DNA of 64,000 nt from Shewanella acanthi (lineage in GTDB: Bacteria; Pseudomonadota; Gammaproteobacteria; Enterobacterales; Shewanellaceae). The notes beneath the pieces are model-generated. The model searched no databases. It saw nothing but the letters and a program-made list of their open reading frames with translations, and had not been told where the DNA came from. Every line of letters starts with the position of its first letter. Position 1 is the stretch's first letter. The position numbers and the translations under genes were made by a program. Below, piece by piece: positions 46,677 through 55,824 of the stretch. The DNA lies in the NCBI RefSeq assembly GCF_019457475.1, contig NZ_CP080413.1, positions 2,480,001 through 2,544,000 on the forward strand, written 5' to 3'.

Positions 46677-47624
46677 TTACCCTTTCCAGATTGCCGCTTC
46701 GATAAGGTGAGCGACTTTTGCCACCGCGGCTTCACCCGCGGCAATCGCTTCATCGGCTCGATGAAATTCCATCGTACCAATATTGGCCACCTCAGGTACG
46801 ACACAGATATCAGGCGGATCGCCCATCAGCCGCGCCCGTTTATGGCGCTGCTCTAAAATCCCCATTGACTGCGACATCACCGCTATCATCCCAGGATTTG
46901 ATTTTGTGCCTAGGGAGAATTTGTCACTTAAATTGCTGACATACTCTCGCCCCCTCGCAAAAAGGTCCATAAAACCCGTTTCTTGACGGACAAGGGGCTC
47001 TCTATCTTCTGGCAATTCTTTTTGACTGGTGAGATTGACGGGCAACACTTGTAAACGCCCCGACTGAAATCCACTTAAATCCACCGCAATGACGATATCA
47101 ACGCCCATGGCACGGCTGACTGATACAGGAACGGGATTGACGACCGCACCATCGACCAACCACCTATCACCATGGCGAACAGGAGATAATATCCCAGGCA
47201 TAGAGCAAGAGGCACGAACCGCTTGGCGCAAGTCCCCCTGACGGAACCAGATTTCCTGTCCGGAGTAGAGATCCGTAGCCACGGCTGCAAAGGGGCGCTT
47301 TAGTTCCTCAATATCGATATCCCCTAGGCGAGATTGCAGCACGTCGAATACTTTTTCCCCACCAATCAATCCCCCCTTTCGCCAACGAATATCCATTAGG
47401 CCAAGCACATCCCAGCTGGAAAAACTCCTGACCCATTCCTCAAGTTCGGATAGATGATCGTGTGCATAGGCAGCGCCCACCAAGGCGCCGACCGAGCAGC
47501 CCGCCACCTTGTCGGGTTTAATCCCCATAGCCGCAAGTCCATTAAGCACCCCAATATGCGCCCACCCTTTTGCAGCGCCACTTCCTAATGCAATGCCAAT
47601 GGTTGGCGCGGTGCCCTTAACCAT
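46677..47624 (-). CDS. rssA: Patatin-like phospholipase RssA
   Basis: A 315-residue patatin-fold hydrolase similar to E. coli RssA. Motifs: oxyanion loop GSGAAKGWAHIG, nucleophile serine in GCSVG (about residue 44) and catalytic aspartate in DGAVVNPVPVS. It probably cleaves acyl chains of lipids. The start at ATG 47624 has AAGGAG at the right distance. It is not next to rssB here. Confidence 0.9.
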   Translation of the reverse strand: MVKGTAPTIGIALGSGAAKGWAHIGVLNGLAAMGIKPDKVAGCSVGALVGAAYAHDHLSELEEWVRSFSSWDVLGLMDIRWRKGGLIGGEKVFDVLQSRLGDIDIEELKRPFAAVATDLYSGQEIWFRQGDLRQAVRASCSMPGILSPVRHGDRWLVDGAVVNPVPVSVSRAMGVDIVIAVDLSGFQSGRLQVLPVNLTSQKELPEDREPLVRQETGFMDLFARGREYVSNLSDKFSLGTKSNPGMIAVMSQSMGILEQRHKRARLMGDPPDICVVPEVANIGTMEFHRADEAIAAGEAAVAKVAHLIEAAIWKG

Positions 47625-47924
47625 CAAAATTCTCCTTGTTTATAAACCCAAGCATTAACCTAAATGGCGTCCTCTACTTATGTCAATCTGAAATGATTAA
47701 CGCCATTAAATGTTAGGTAAAACTAGAAATTACGACAAAAAGCGCTGAATCAACAAGGATCAGAATCAAATTGTAAAGGGAATTTTAATCCACACGCCAT
47801 GGGCGATAACGCCCAAAATCAACACAAGTCTTGGGATAAGCTTAAGATAATTGGTAATCGAGATAGCTGAGAAAGGCCGTTTAAGGCTATAATCTGCCCT
47901 CACTCAGATTTAGGGGATATACCT
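47625..47924. promoter_or_regulatory. rssA-helicase divergent intergenic region
   Basis: About 300 bases without a gene. A TATAAT (47888-47893) lies 31 bases before the helicase start and is probably its -10; no good -35 is visible at the right distance. Confidence 0.45.
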
Positions 47925-49271
47925 TTGCAGTTTACTGATTTTTCTCTGGACCAGCGTCTGTTACAAAGCTTAAAACACATGGGGATTGCAACCCCAACCG
48001 CCATCCAGAAACAGGCCCTGCCCATCGCATTGGCAGGTAAAGACTTAATGGCATCATCAAAAACTGGGTCTGGTAAGACCTTGGCGTTTTTGCTGCCCGC
48101 CATGCAAAGGGTTATTTCCACCCGCGCGTTAACAAAACGCGATCCTAGGGTTTTGATTTTATTACCGACCCGCGAGCTTGCTCACCAAGTTTATAGCCAA
48201 CTGCGTTTACTGGTCGCCAATACCCAATACAAGGCCATCAGTGTATTAGGCGGCGAGAACTTTAACGACCAAGCCAAAGCGCTGGCAAAAGAGCCCCATT
48301 TTATCGTGGCAACCCCTGGCCGAATCGCCGATCATTTAGAACAGAAAAACCTGTTCCTCAATGGTTTAGAGCTGTTAATTCTCGATGAAGCCGACAGAAT
48401 GTTAGACCTAGGCTTTGCGCCGCAACTCAAGGCCATTAACACTGCGGCGGATCACAAGCGTCGTCAAACCTTGATGTTTTCAGCGACCTTAGATCATGGT
48501 GAAATCAATGAAATTGCCGCCACACTGTTAAAAACACCGTCCCATGTGGCGATTGGTGCCGCCCACGCAGAGCATAATGATATTCACCAGCGAATTTACC
48601 TTTGTGATCACCTCGACCACAAAGAGGCATTACTGAGCAGAGTATTAAAGGATGAAACCCATAAGCAGGTCATCATCTTCACCGCCACCCGTGCCGATAC
48701 TGAGCGACTAGCCGCTAAGGTATCCGAGCAAGGTTTTGCCACCGCAGCACTCAGCGGTGAGTTAAAACAAGCGGCCCGTAATCAAATCATGGATCAGTTC
48801 GCCCGCGGTCAACAGCAAATCTTAGTGACTACGGATGTCGCATCACGTGGTCTGGATTTACTCAATGTATCTTTAGTCATCAACTTCGACATGCCTAAAT
48901 TTGCTGAAGAATATGTCCACCGAATCGGTCGTACTGGCAGGGCTGGCGCAAAAGGTGATGCTATCTCCCTCGTTGGGCCAAAGGATTGGGAAAACTTCAA
49001 CAAAGTCCAACTCTTCCTTCGAAAAACCTTTGAGATCAGTGTCATTGAAGGACTTAAAGCCAAATTTACAGGCCTGAGGGACAAACCGAAATCGGCGCCA
49101 GTGAAACGTCAATCCAAAGCGGCAACGGCGGCTAACACTAAGGCTAAGGCCAAAAGAACTAAAGCAGCACCATCCCGTGATAAACGCTTCATTACCGGCG
49201 TAGATGTAGGTGATGCGCCAATGCGTAGAAGAGCATCAGCGCCCGTATTACAAGACGATAGCGACGAATAG
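47925..49271 (+). CDS. DEAD-box ATP-dependent RNA helicase
   Basis: A 448-residue RNA helicase. Motifs: FxxF Q-motif region at the start, Walker A SSKTGSGKT (K51), PTRELA, DEAD in LILDEADRMLDLG, SAT in FSATLD, and HRIGRTGRAG. The carboxyl tail from about residue 385 is basic and Lys/Ala-rich. It starts at a TTG (47925), with AGGGG upstream. Likely roles are ribosome assembly or mRNA remodelling; the exact orthologue (SrmB/RhlE-like) is not certain. Confidence 0.92.
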   Translation: MQFTDFSLDQRLLQSLKHMGIATPTAIQKQALPIALAGKDLMASSKTGSGKTLAFLLPAMQRVISTRALTKRDPRVLILLPTRELAHQVYSQLRLLVANTQYKAISVLGGENFNDQAKALAKEPHFIVATPGRIADHLEQKNLFLNGLELLILDEADRMLDLGFAPQLKAINTAADHKRRQTLMFSATLDHGEINEIAATLLKTPSHVAIGAAHAEHNDIHQRIYLCDHLDHKEALLSRVLKDETHKQVIIFTATRADTERLAAKVSEQGFATAALSGELKQAARNQIMDQFARGQQQILVTTDVASRGLDLLNVSLVINFDMPKFAEEYVHRIGRTGRAGAKGDAISLVGPKDWENFNKVQLFLRKTFEISVIEGLKAKFTGLRDKPKSAPVKRQSKAATAANTKAKAKRTKAAPSRDKRFITGVDVGDAPMRRRASAPVLQDDSDE

Positions 49272-49411
49272 CCCTTAGCAGTTTAGCGTGACGTCTTAAT
49301 GAAATTAGCCAACATCCCTAAGCTAACTTAGGGAACAGTTTTGGCAACATGTTGGTGATTCAAGTAAAAACCAACAATCTGCAGCAAAGTTTAGATATTG
49401 AAAGGTGAAAC

Positions 49412-49849
49412 ATGCGAATTTGTGGTGTTGAATTAAAAGGTGGCGAGGCCATCATCAGTCTACTGAGTTACGAAGGTGAAACCTTCAACGTACCTTCATG
49501 CCGCAAGGCATCATTTGCGGTATCTCAGTCAGCCTCAGCGGAAGCGATTCGTGAGTTTCACTTTGCTTTCCACAAACTGATGGAAGACTACAAGGTCGAT
49601 GAAATTGTGATCATCGAGCGCGAGCAAAAGGGCAAACTAGCAGGTTCTGCCACCAGCTTTAAATTAGAAGCCGCCATTCAGTTAGGCGATCTGCCTGTAA
49701 CGCTGTTATCACCTGTTGCGATTAAAGAGCAAAACAAGCGTAATCCACCACAGGTTGATTTTGAGACATTAGAGCTAAAACGTGTGCAACTGCCCGCCTT
49801 CGAAGCCGCATTTGCCCAGCAAAACCGTCGTATCTTCGGTAAGATTTAA
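49412..49849 (+). CDS. DUF3010 family protein
   Basis: A 145-residue protein of the DUF3010 family, known mostly in Shewanella, Vibrio and relatives. Its fold resembles RuvC/RNase H-like proteins (MRICGVELKGGEAIISLL start, IIERE). No activity is known. It has a good ribosome-binding sequence (AAGGTG) and lies between the helicase and the YgjP-like gene. Confidence 0.8.
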   Translation: MRICGVELKGGEAIISLLSYEGETFNVPSCRKASFAVSQSASAEAIREFHFAFHKLMEDYKVDEIVIIEREQKGKLAGSATSFKLEAAIQLGDLPVTLLSPVAIKEQNKRNPPQVDFETLELKRVQLPAFEAAFAQQNRRIFGKI

Positions 49850-49862
49850 CCCTTCAAATGCA

Positions 49863-49883
49863 GGGCTCCTTTATGAGGAGCCC
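49863..49883 (+). terminator. Hairpin between the DUF3010 and YgjP-like genes
   Basis: GGGCTCCT-TTATG-AGGAGCCC forms an 8-bp stem. It lacks a strong T-run, so may be a weak terminator; it also buries the AGGAG before the next start. Confidence 0.6.
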
Positions 49884-49890
49884 CATTTCT

Positions 49891-50403
49891 ATGTCGACTC
49901 TTAAATACTTAAGTGGCTATAGCCCCGATATTCAGCACCAGGTTCAAAACCTATTAGACAATGGCAAGCTTGTCGATGTGTTGCTGCGCCGTCACCCCAA
50001 TATTCATGATGTACGAACAGACAAAGCCCTCTATGACTACACCCAGGGAATAAAGAATCGCTTTTTACGCCAGTCGGCGCCACTATCCAAAGTGGTATTC
50101 GACGACAAAATAAGCATGAGCCATCATGCACTTGGTTTACATTCCTATGTTTCTCGGGTGCAAGGGCGAAAAATCAAAGCAAAGAATGAAATTCGCATTT
50201 CTTCTCGGTTAAAACGTGTGCCTGAACCAATGCTCAGAATGGTGGTGGTTCACGAACTCGCACACCTTAAAGAGAAGGATCACAATAAGGCATTTTATAA
50301 TTTGTGCACTTATATGGAACCTGATTATCACCAGTTTGAATTCGACTTAAGATTATTACTCACTTGCATTGATGCCAATCTTTTTCCCTATCGCGCTGAT
50401 TAG
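49891..50403 (+). CDS. YgjP-like zinc metallopeptidase
   Basis: A 170-residue protein of the YgjP/WLM group. The zinc motif HELAH lies at the carboxyl half (VVVHELAHLKEKDHNKAF), preceded by a conserved RISSRLKRVPEPML stretch. Physiological substrates are unknown. I chose ATG 49891; the frame is open from 49858, but the upstream part would run through the hairpin 49863-49883. Confidence 0.85.
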   Translation: MSTLKYLSGYSPDIQHQVQNLLDNGKLVDVLLRRHPNIHDVRTDKALYDYTQGIKNRFLRQSAPLSKVVFDDKISMSHHALGLHSYVSRVQGRKIKAKNEIRISSRLKRVPEPMLRMVVVHELAHLKEKDHNKAFYNLCTYMEPDYHQFEFDLRLLLTCIDANLFPYRAD

Positions 50404-50450
50404 TAGATCACACATTTAAACCATCTCAAAAGCACTTTTAAAAGAATTAA

Positions 50451-50478
50451 TTGACTGATAATAGTTCTCATTTATAAT
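50451..50478 (+). promoter_or_regulatory. Sigma-70 promoter with overlapping Fur-like box
   Basis: TTGACT (50451-50456), 16-base spacer, TATAAT (50473-50478) form a near-consensus promoter. TGATAAT-A-GTTCTCA (50456-50470) fits the Fur 7-1-7 pattern (TGATAAT-N-ATTATCA) at 12 of 14 positions and lies in the spacer, where Fur binding would block polymerase. Confidence 0.6.
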
Positions 50479-50512
50479 TCAGGAGTCAATTCATTATTCG
50501 CCTTTGAGTCGT

Positions 50513-51025
50513 ATGAAAGAGCATCAACTTGATAGCAAGCTTGATAAATGGTGTAAAAAACAAGCAAAGAAGTTACAAAAACGCCAAGGTAAAACTGGCC
50601 TGAAAAGTATTTTTTGTGAATCCGCTTGGCTTGCCAATGGATTAACCAATTCGACTCATAAAAACCAGTTTGAAAATAGTAAGACACTAGATACAAAGAC
50701 CTTGAGTAAACCCGCACCAACAAAAAAAGTTCAGCGAAAAAAACTTAAGGTAATACTCAGCAAATATGTCGCAAAACAGCAGCTGCAAACACTGCCCAAA
50801 TCCCACCGAAAAAAACAATTAAAACGAATTAAAGCTGAGTTAAAAGCCGCTAATGATGCGTCTTTTTTAGCGACAACTGTGATTAAAAAATTATCTCCCC
50901 TACCCTCTGATCGAAGTTTCGCATTACATCCCTATAAAAAATCCCCCTGTAAAAGCTGTCCTGCACTAAAGGGAAGTTTATGTAAATGTGCTTTAAAATT
51001 GATTCAAAAACGTCAGGCAAGTTAA
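50513..51025 (+). CDS. Lys-rich protein with C-terminal Cys cluster
   Basis: A 170-residue basic protein from ATG 50513 (an in-frame TTG lies 9 bases upstream). It is very rich in Lys throughout (KKQAKKLQKRQGK; KKVQRKKLKV). The carboxyl end has the cysteine pattern C-x2-C-x6-C-x-C (CKSCPALKGSLCKC), suggesting a small metal-binding site. I do not recognise the family. The promoter overlaps a Fur-like box, so iron-responsive expression is possible. Confidence 0.7.
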   Translation: MKEHQLDSKLDKWCKKQAKKLQKRQGKTGLKSIFCESAWLANGLTNSTHKNQFENSKTLDTKTLSKPAPTKKVQRKKLKVILSKYVAKQQLQTLPKSHRKKQLKRIKAELKAANDASFLATTVIKKLSPLPSDRSFALHPYKKSPCKSCPALKGSLCKCALKLIQKRQAS

Positions 51026-51141
51026 TACATTTAGCAGCTTAAACTTAAGTAATATCCTATCAGCTTAAATAATGTTGCTAGTTTTTTGAACACTCGCTTG
51101 ACCTGATACCACCGACTGTATCGTCGATTTAAGCAATAAAA

Positions 51142-51171
51142 AAATGCCGCAGATTAAAACCTGCGGCATTT
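51142..51171 (-). terminator. Terminator of the M23 peptidase gene
   Basis: AAATGCCGCAG / CTGCGGCATTT with an 8-base loop, followed on the minus strand by TTTTTT. Confidence 0.88.
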
Positions 51172-51208
51172 GTATTTTATCGAATCTTATCTTAACAGCG
51201 GTGTTAAT

Positions 51209-52504
51209 TTAACCTAAATTCATCAATGCTTGTCGAGCTTGAACAATGCGAGTGAAGTCATTCATCTCTTGATTCGCTAGCTGACTCGACATTGGAATAT
51301 CAGCTTTCATCGGATCAACAGCTCGACCATTTACATGGAACTCATAGTGCAAATGAGGCCCAGTAGAGCGACCAGTATTACCCGATAACGCGATCACCTG
51401 ACCACGTGTTACTCGTTGGCCCTTACGTACTAAGGCTTTAGAAAGGTGTAAATAACGGGTGCGATACTTACTACCGTGTTCAATCACAATGTATTTACCC
51501 GCAAATTGGTGATCTGTTACTAAACTCACAACACCATCTCCTGGTGCAATCACTTTAGTACCAATAGGTAATGAGAAGTCAGTACCATTGTGCGGTGAAA
51601 TACGACCGGTAATAGGGTGTTTACGGGCCGGATTGAAACGTGAACTCATACGAGGCTGTTTAGCCAGAGGAATACGTTGGAATGCACGTACTAAACTGCG
51701 ACCCTTAGCATCATAATAACTGCCATCGGTATGCTGGTAAGCGCTAATTTCCGAACGACCTGTTTTAAGGCTGACACCTAATATTTGGCTACTGCCCGTT
51801 TGTTCACCCTCAACATATTGATCATTGACCAAAACAGAAAAAGTATCACCCGCACGTAAATCCCGTGCAAAATTCACTTTCTCTTTGAGTAAATCTTCAA
51901 TCCGCTGAATATCACCTGCGGCTAAACCCATTTTTTGCGCTGATACATAGAAAGAACCTTTAATATCACCGGTCACAATTCTATTTTGCCAAACACCCTC
52001 AACGTTGACTTCTTCAACGTTGAAACTGCCATCTTCATAACGGCTAAATACGACTTGGCGAGCAGCATTAAAATACAGCTCTAATTTCTGTAATTGACCG
52101 TCATTATCCAGCCAAAATTGAATTCGGTTACCCGGTAATAACGTATCTAATGCCAGAATATTTAAATCGGCTTCTAATACTTTGTACATGGTTTGTTGAT
52201 CGACACCCGCTTTAGTAAATAACGCACTTAAGGTATCGCCGGATTCAATAACACGCTCGAAGTGCGGCGCATTATCAATAATAAGTTGTGGTGCCACTGG
52301 GGCAGAAGCTTGCGGTAAAATAGATTCAATATCGAGGGCAACGGGAATACGCTGTGCGGTAGGCACCACATGATTAGCATTAGGCATTAACATTGCTGCG
52401 CCAATGAGTAAACCACCGACCAGAAGAATGTTTTTATGCGCTGATGATAAATTTTGCAATCTTATTTGCGAAAAGTTAATCAATTGTGGCTTGCTTGTTT
52501 GCAA
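51209..52504 (-). CDS. M23 peptidoglycan DD-endopeptidase (MepM-like)
   Basis: A 431-residue envelope protein. A hydrophobic amino-terminal segment (ILLVGGLLIGAAMLM) anchors it; an OapA/LysM-like region (ESGDTLSALFTKAGV) follows; the carboxyl-terminal M23 domain has HNGTDFSLPIGT and GRSTGPHLHYEFHVNG with the zinc-binding His residues. Such enzymes cut peptide cross-links to let the cell wall grow. It starts at TTG 52504 with AGGTG upstream; no nearby ATG fits. Confidence 0.9.
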   Translation of the reverse strand: MQTSKPQLINFSQIRLQNLSSAHKNILLVGGLLIGAAMLMPNANHVVPTAQRIPVALDIESILPQASAPVAPQLIIDNAPHFERVIESGDTLSALFTKAGVDQQTMYKVLEADLNILALDTLLPGNRIQFWLDNDGQLQKLELYFNAARQVVFSRYEDGSFNVEEVNVEGVWQNRIVTGDIKGSFYVSAQKMGLAAGDIQRIEDLLKEKVNFARDLRAGDTFSVLVNDQYVEGEQTGSSQILGVSLKTGRSEISAYQHTDGSYYDAKGRSLVRAFQRIPLAKQPRMSSRFNPARKHPITGRISPHNGTDFSLPIGTKVIAPGDGVVSLVTDHQFAGKYIVIEHGSKYRTRYLHLSKALVRKGQRVTRGQVIALSGNTGRSTGPHLHYEFHVNGRAVDPMKADIPMSSQLANQEMNDFTRIVQARQALMNLG

Positions 52505-52767
52505 TGCTGCACCTTTTTCTTGTTATTACACTATCTATTTTTACAAATCCCAAAGCGGGAGCCCCTAATTTTCTCAACTTATCCCAAAAAGCCGATTAAG
52601 ACAAACGCTATTTTGCACTTGAAACGTGCAATTTCCTGAAAATATGCTTCAGTTAGCACTTTATGTGGATTGCGTACTTTAACCTCAAATGTTAAATGCA
52701 ACATTTCCATCCACGCATACATAACAAAAACAGCGAGTTAGTTATGTTTTCTGCCACTTAGTCTTAA

Positions 52768-55700
52768 CTAAGGCAAAATAAGCCGGATTTCGCTGCCATG
52801 GGAATTTTTAAGAATATCGATACGAGATCCGATCTGTTCCTTCATTTCCGTTACATGGGAAATGACGCCAATCATCCGTCCAGCAGATTGCAAATCAACT
52901 AAGGTTCGAATCGCCAGCTCCAATGAATCCTGATCTAAACTGCCAAATCCTTCGTCAATAAATAAGGTATCGAGCTTAATTCCGCCCGCATAGGCTTGCA
53001 CGACATCCGATAATCCAAGTGCCATCGACAGCGCAGCCATAAAACTCTCTCCCCCACTTAATGTCGCCACTGGGCGCACTTTAGAGGTGTAGGCATCTTC
53101 AACCTCAAGCTCAAGGCCTGACGCTTTATTGCCCTTTGCTCTATCTTCCTTACGAAGTAATCGATAACGCCCTTTACTCATCAGATGCAATCTGTGGGTT
53201 GCAGCGAGGAGTACATCATCGAGCAGTACACTCAACACAAAACGCTGCAGGGAAATTTTATTCCCCGTATTACCGCAAGCCACATCCGCCAAGGTGCCAA
53301 TAACGGCATATTCATCTTCAAGGGAAGTTGACTTTTGGTCCACCAGCTTAAGCTGAGAGTGGGTTTGCTTGAGCAGGGTTAATCTTGCGTGTAAGTGATT
53401 CCAAGCTTGCTCGGCAAGTTGCAGTTGCTCCGCCAACAGAGCTAATTGCGTTTTGAGCTCCTCAATGTTTGGAATTACGGCACCACTTAGCTGAGACTTT
53501 AGCTGACTTAACTGTGATTGATTAAGCGCGAATTGTCTGTGGTAACCCTCAATGTCCTCACTCAGCGCCTGTATCCGATCATCGGAGAGCATAGCTTGAA
53601 GAAAATTGTCCCTATCTGCAAAACCGACATGATTAAGCTCAGTATCAAGGGCGTTTTGCGCCTTAGTTTGCTGCTGCAGGGCAATTTCCCTAGTCTGCTC
53701 GGCAGCCTTTAAGGCGGCGTTGGCGGCAACGGTTCGTTGCAATGCCAATTGCTGGGTGTTTCTAATCAGCTCGATTGACGCTTTTAGCTTTGTTAACTGT
53801 TGCTCATTGGTGCTAATCGCCTGATTGAGCATATCGAGGGCACGATAGTCTTCGGGGATCCTTTGAGATTTCTCGGCTAACTGCCCCGATAAGCGCTCAA
53901 GTTGGGTTTCATGCTCACGGTACTGCTCACGTTCAAGTTCAAGCCTTTCATTGAGTGCTCGCTCCTGTTGCTGTAGCGAAGTAAGTTGCTGCTGTAAATT
54001 TATCAGTTGCTTACTTGCACTTTCAGCCGCCTTTGCATTAGTCACTAACAATTGCTGCTTTTCGAGGTGTGACTCCAGCGTTTGTTGAACAAAATCGCCT
54101 AAGCTCAGCGAAAGCTCGCTCGCTTGCTGCTGTTGGGTTTCTAGCTGTTTCTGCAGCCCCTTATAGTCCGCTCTGGCTTTACTGAGGTTATCGAGCGAGA
54201 GAGCTTCTAGCTCCTGCGCATGTTGTAACTGCGCATCTGTTGGCAAATCCTCGTGGGCAACGGCAGGATTAGGATGCTCGCTACTACCACACACTGGGCA
54301 AGGCTCGTTGGTCTTAAGCTCCCGAGCAAGTATCGCCGCCTGGCCCTGAAACCAGCGGAGCTGTAATGATTTTGCAAGATGCTGCGCCTGTTGATGTGCA
54401 TCTTTAAGGATGCGGCCATGCTCACCCGCAAGAGTTAACGCAGCTTGGGATGCGCTGACTTTGGCCTCAATCTGTTGCCACTGCTTAAATTGTTCAAACA
54501 TATGGTTATGTTGAGATAGCGCCTGCTGACTTGAAAGCAAAAGCTCGCTTTGCATTTGAAGCTTGGGAAGTAGCAGCTCTTGTTCACTGCGTTTTTGAAC
54601 TAACTCTGCCAATGCCGTTTTACTGCCCTGCCCTTTGGCCTTGGTACTATCGAGTTGAAGCTTGGCATCATCTACAGCTTTGGATAGCAGCATCAACTCA
54701 TTGAGCTCAGGCACGAGAGAAGATAATGAAGTAACGCGCTGCTCAGTTTCTTTTAGCGTTTGCTCAAGGGCGACCAACTGCTGCGCCTCGTAGTCGGCTT
54801 TAGTCTGCTCATTTTGTGCAAGGCTTAAAGCGTTTTGTGCCTCGACAAAGAGTCGGTCAGCCGAATGAGCCTCTTGCTCGCGGGCAATCGCATTATCTAA
54901 CAGCGGTTTTACGCGCTGCGCCTGCCTAGCAACATTAAGTGTTTGACTCTGCACCTCAATCAGCTGCTTCTGCTCTTCAAGTTGTTGCGCCTCGGCTTCT
55001 AAGCCTGTTAAGCGTGCAAACTCAGCCAAAAGCTGCTGAGCACCATCGTGCTGTTTTATTGCCTGCTGATGACTGGCTGTTGCCATGTCTTTAGCATTTT
55101 TAGCAATTGAAAACTCGGTCTCTAGATGGCTCAACTCAGCGACTAGTTCCTCGTCTGAATTAAGCTCAGCGGTTTGTAAAATGCCGTCGCGACGTGAGCG
55201 CTGATCTTTTACCCGCGCGCGAATATCGGCCGCCTTGGCTTTTAGAGTGTCTTCGATTCGCTTATAAATATGCGTTTGAAATAACTGGCTAAAAATCTGC
55301 TCACGGGCTTTGGAATCCGCGATTAACAGTTCACGAAACTTGCCCTGAGGCAGCACCATCACCTGTCGAAATTGCTCGACGTCGAGCCCCGTTAATGCCT
55401 CTATTTCAGCCGTTGCCTCGGAGACTTTATTGGCAACAATCAGTGTTTGCTCGCCATTAGCATCGATTCGAAACAACTGCGCTTCGCTCTTTTGCAGCGT
55501 CGAGCCCTCACCGCTTTTTTTAGCTCTTTCTTGCTCAGGTACGCGGCGGATACTATACGTCGCGCTACCTAGCTGAAACTTAAATGTCACCTCGGTAAGG
55601 AGCGCATCATCTGCTAGGTCACAACGCATCTGAGCACCTTCACGCTCATTACCTGTGGTTTTGCCGTAGAGCGCAAAACAGATGCCATCAAGAATGGTGG

Positions 55701-55824
55701 TCTTGCCCGCACCCGTTGGGCCGTTAATCAGAAACAGCGGGTTACTGCCAAGAGCGGTAAAGTCAATTGATTGTGTTGTCGCAAAAGGGCCAAAGGCTGA
55801 CATCGATAGCGTTAAGGGTTTCAT
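52768..55824 (-). CDS. sbcC: Exonuclease SbcC, large subunit
   Basis: A 1018-residue Rad50/SMC-like protein. Walker A GPTGAGKTT is at residues 35-43; a long coiled coil is broken by the zinc hook EPCPVCGSSEHP (near 507); the signature LSGGESF and Walker B LFIDEGFGSLD are in the carboxyl part. With SbcD it cuts hairpin DNA and processes double-strand ends. Its start overlaps the sbcD stop by 4 bases, so the pair is translationally coupled. Confidence 0.95.
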   Translation of the reverse strand: MKPLTLSMSAFGPFATTQSIDFTALGSNPLFLINGPTGAGKTTILDGICFALYGKTTGNEREGAQMRCDLADDALLTEVTFKFQLGSATYSIRRVPEQERAKKSGEGSTLQKSEAQLFRIDANGEQTLIVANKVSEATAEIEALTGLDVEQFRQVMVLPQGKFRELLIADSKAREQIFSQLFQTHIYKRIEDTLKAKAADIRARVKDQRSRRDGILQTAELNSDEELVAELSHLETEFSIAKNAKDMATASHQQAIKQHDGAQQLLAEFARLTGLEAEAQQLEEQKQLIEVQSQTLNVARQAQRVKPLLDNAIAREQEAHSADRLFVEAQNALSLAQNEQTKADYEAQQLVALEQTLKETEQRVTSLSSLVPELNELMLLSKAVDDAKLQLDSTKAKGQGSKTALAELVQKRSEQELLLPKLQMQSELLLSSQQALSQHNHMFEQFKQWQQIEAKVSASQAALTLAGEHGRILKDAHQQAQHLAKSLQLRWFQGQAAILARELKTNEPCPVCGSSEHPNPAVAHEDLPTDAQLQHAQELEALSLDNLSKARADYKGLQKQLETQQQQASELSLSLGDFVQQTLESHLEKQQLLVTNAKAAESASKQLINLQQQLTSLQQQERALNERLELEREQYREHETQLERLSGQLAEKSQRIPEDYRALDMLNQAISTNEQQLTKLKASIELIRNTQQLALQRTVAANAALKAAEQTREIALQQQTKAQNALDTELNHVGFADRDNFLQAMLSDDRIQALSEDIEGYHRQFALNQSQLSQLKSQLSGAVIPNIEELKTQLALLAEQLQLAEQAWNHLHARLTLLKQTHSQLKLVDQKSTSLEDEYAVIGTLADVACGNTGNKISLQRFVLSVLLDDVLLAATHRLHLMSKGRYRLLRKEDRAKGNKASGLELEVEDAYTSKVRPVATLSGGESFMAALSMALGLSDVVQAYAGGIKLDTLFIDEGFGSLDQDSLELAIRTLVDLQSAGRMIGVISHVTEMKEQIGSRIDILKNSHGSEIRLILP

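Noticed and set aside
46535-46804. Upstream 90-codon extension of the repeat-containing protein
   Set aside because: It overlaps the end of rssA by more than 100 bases and shows no conserved-type sequence; ATG 46534 is a simpler start.
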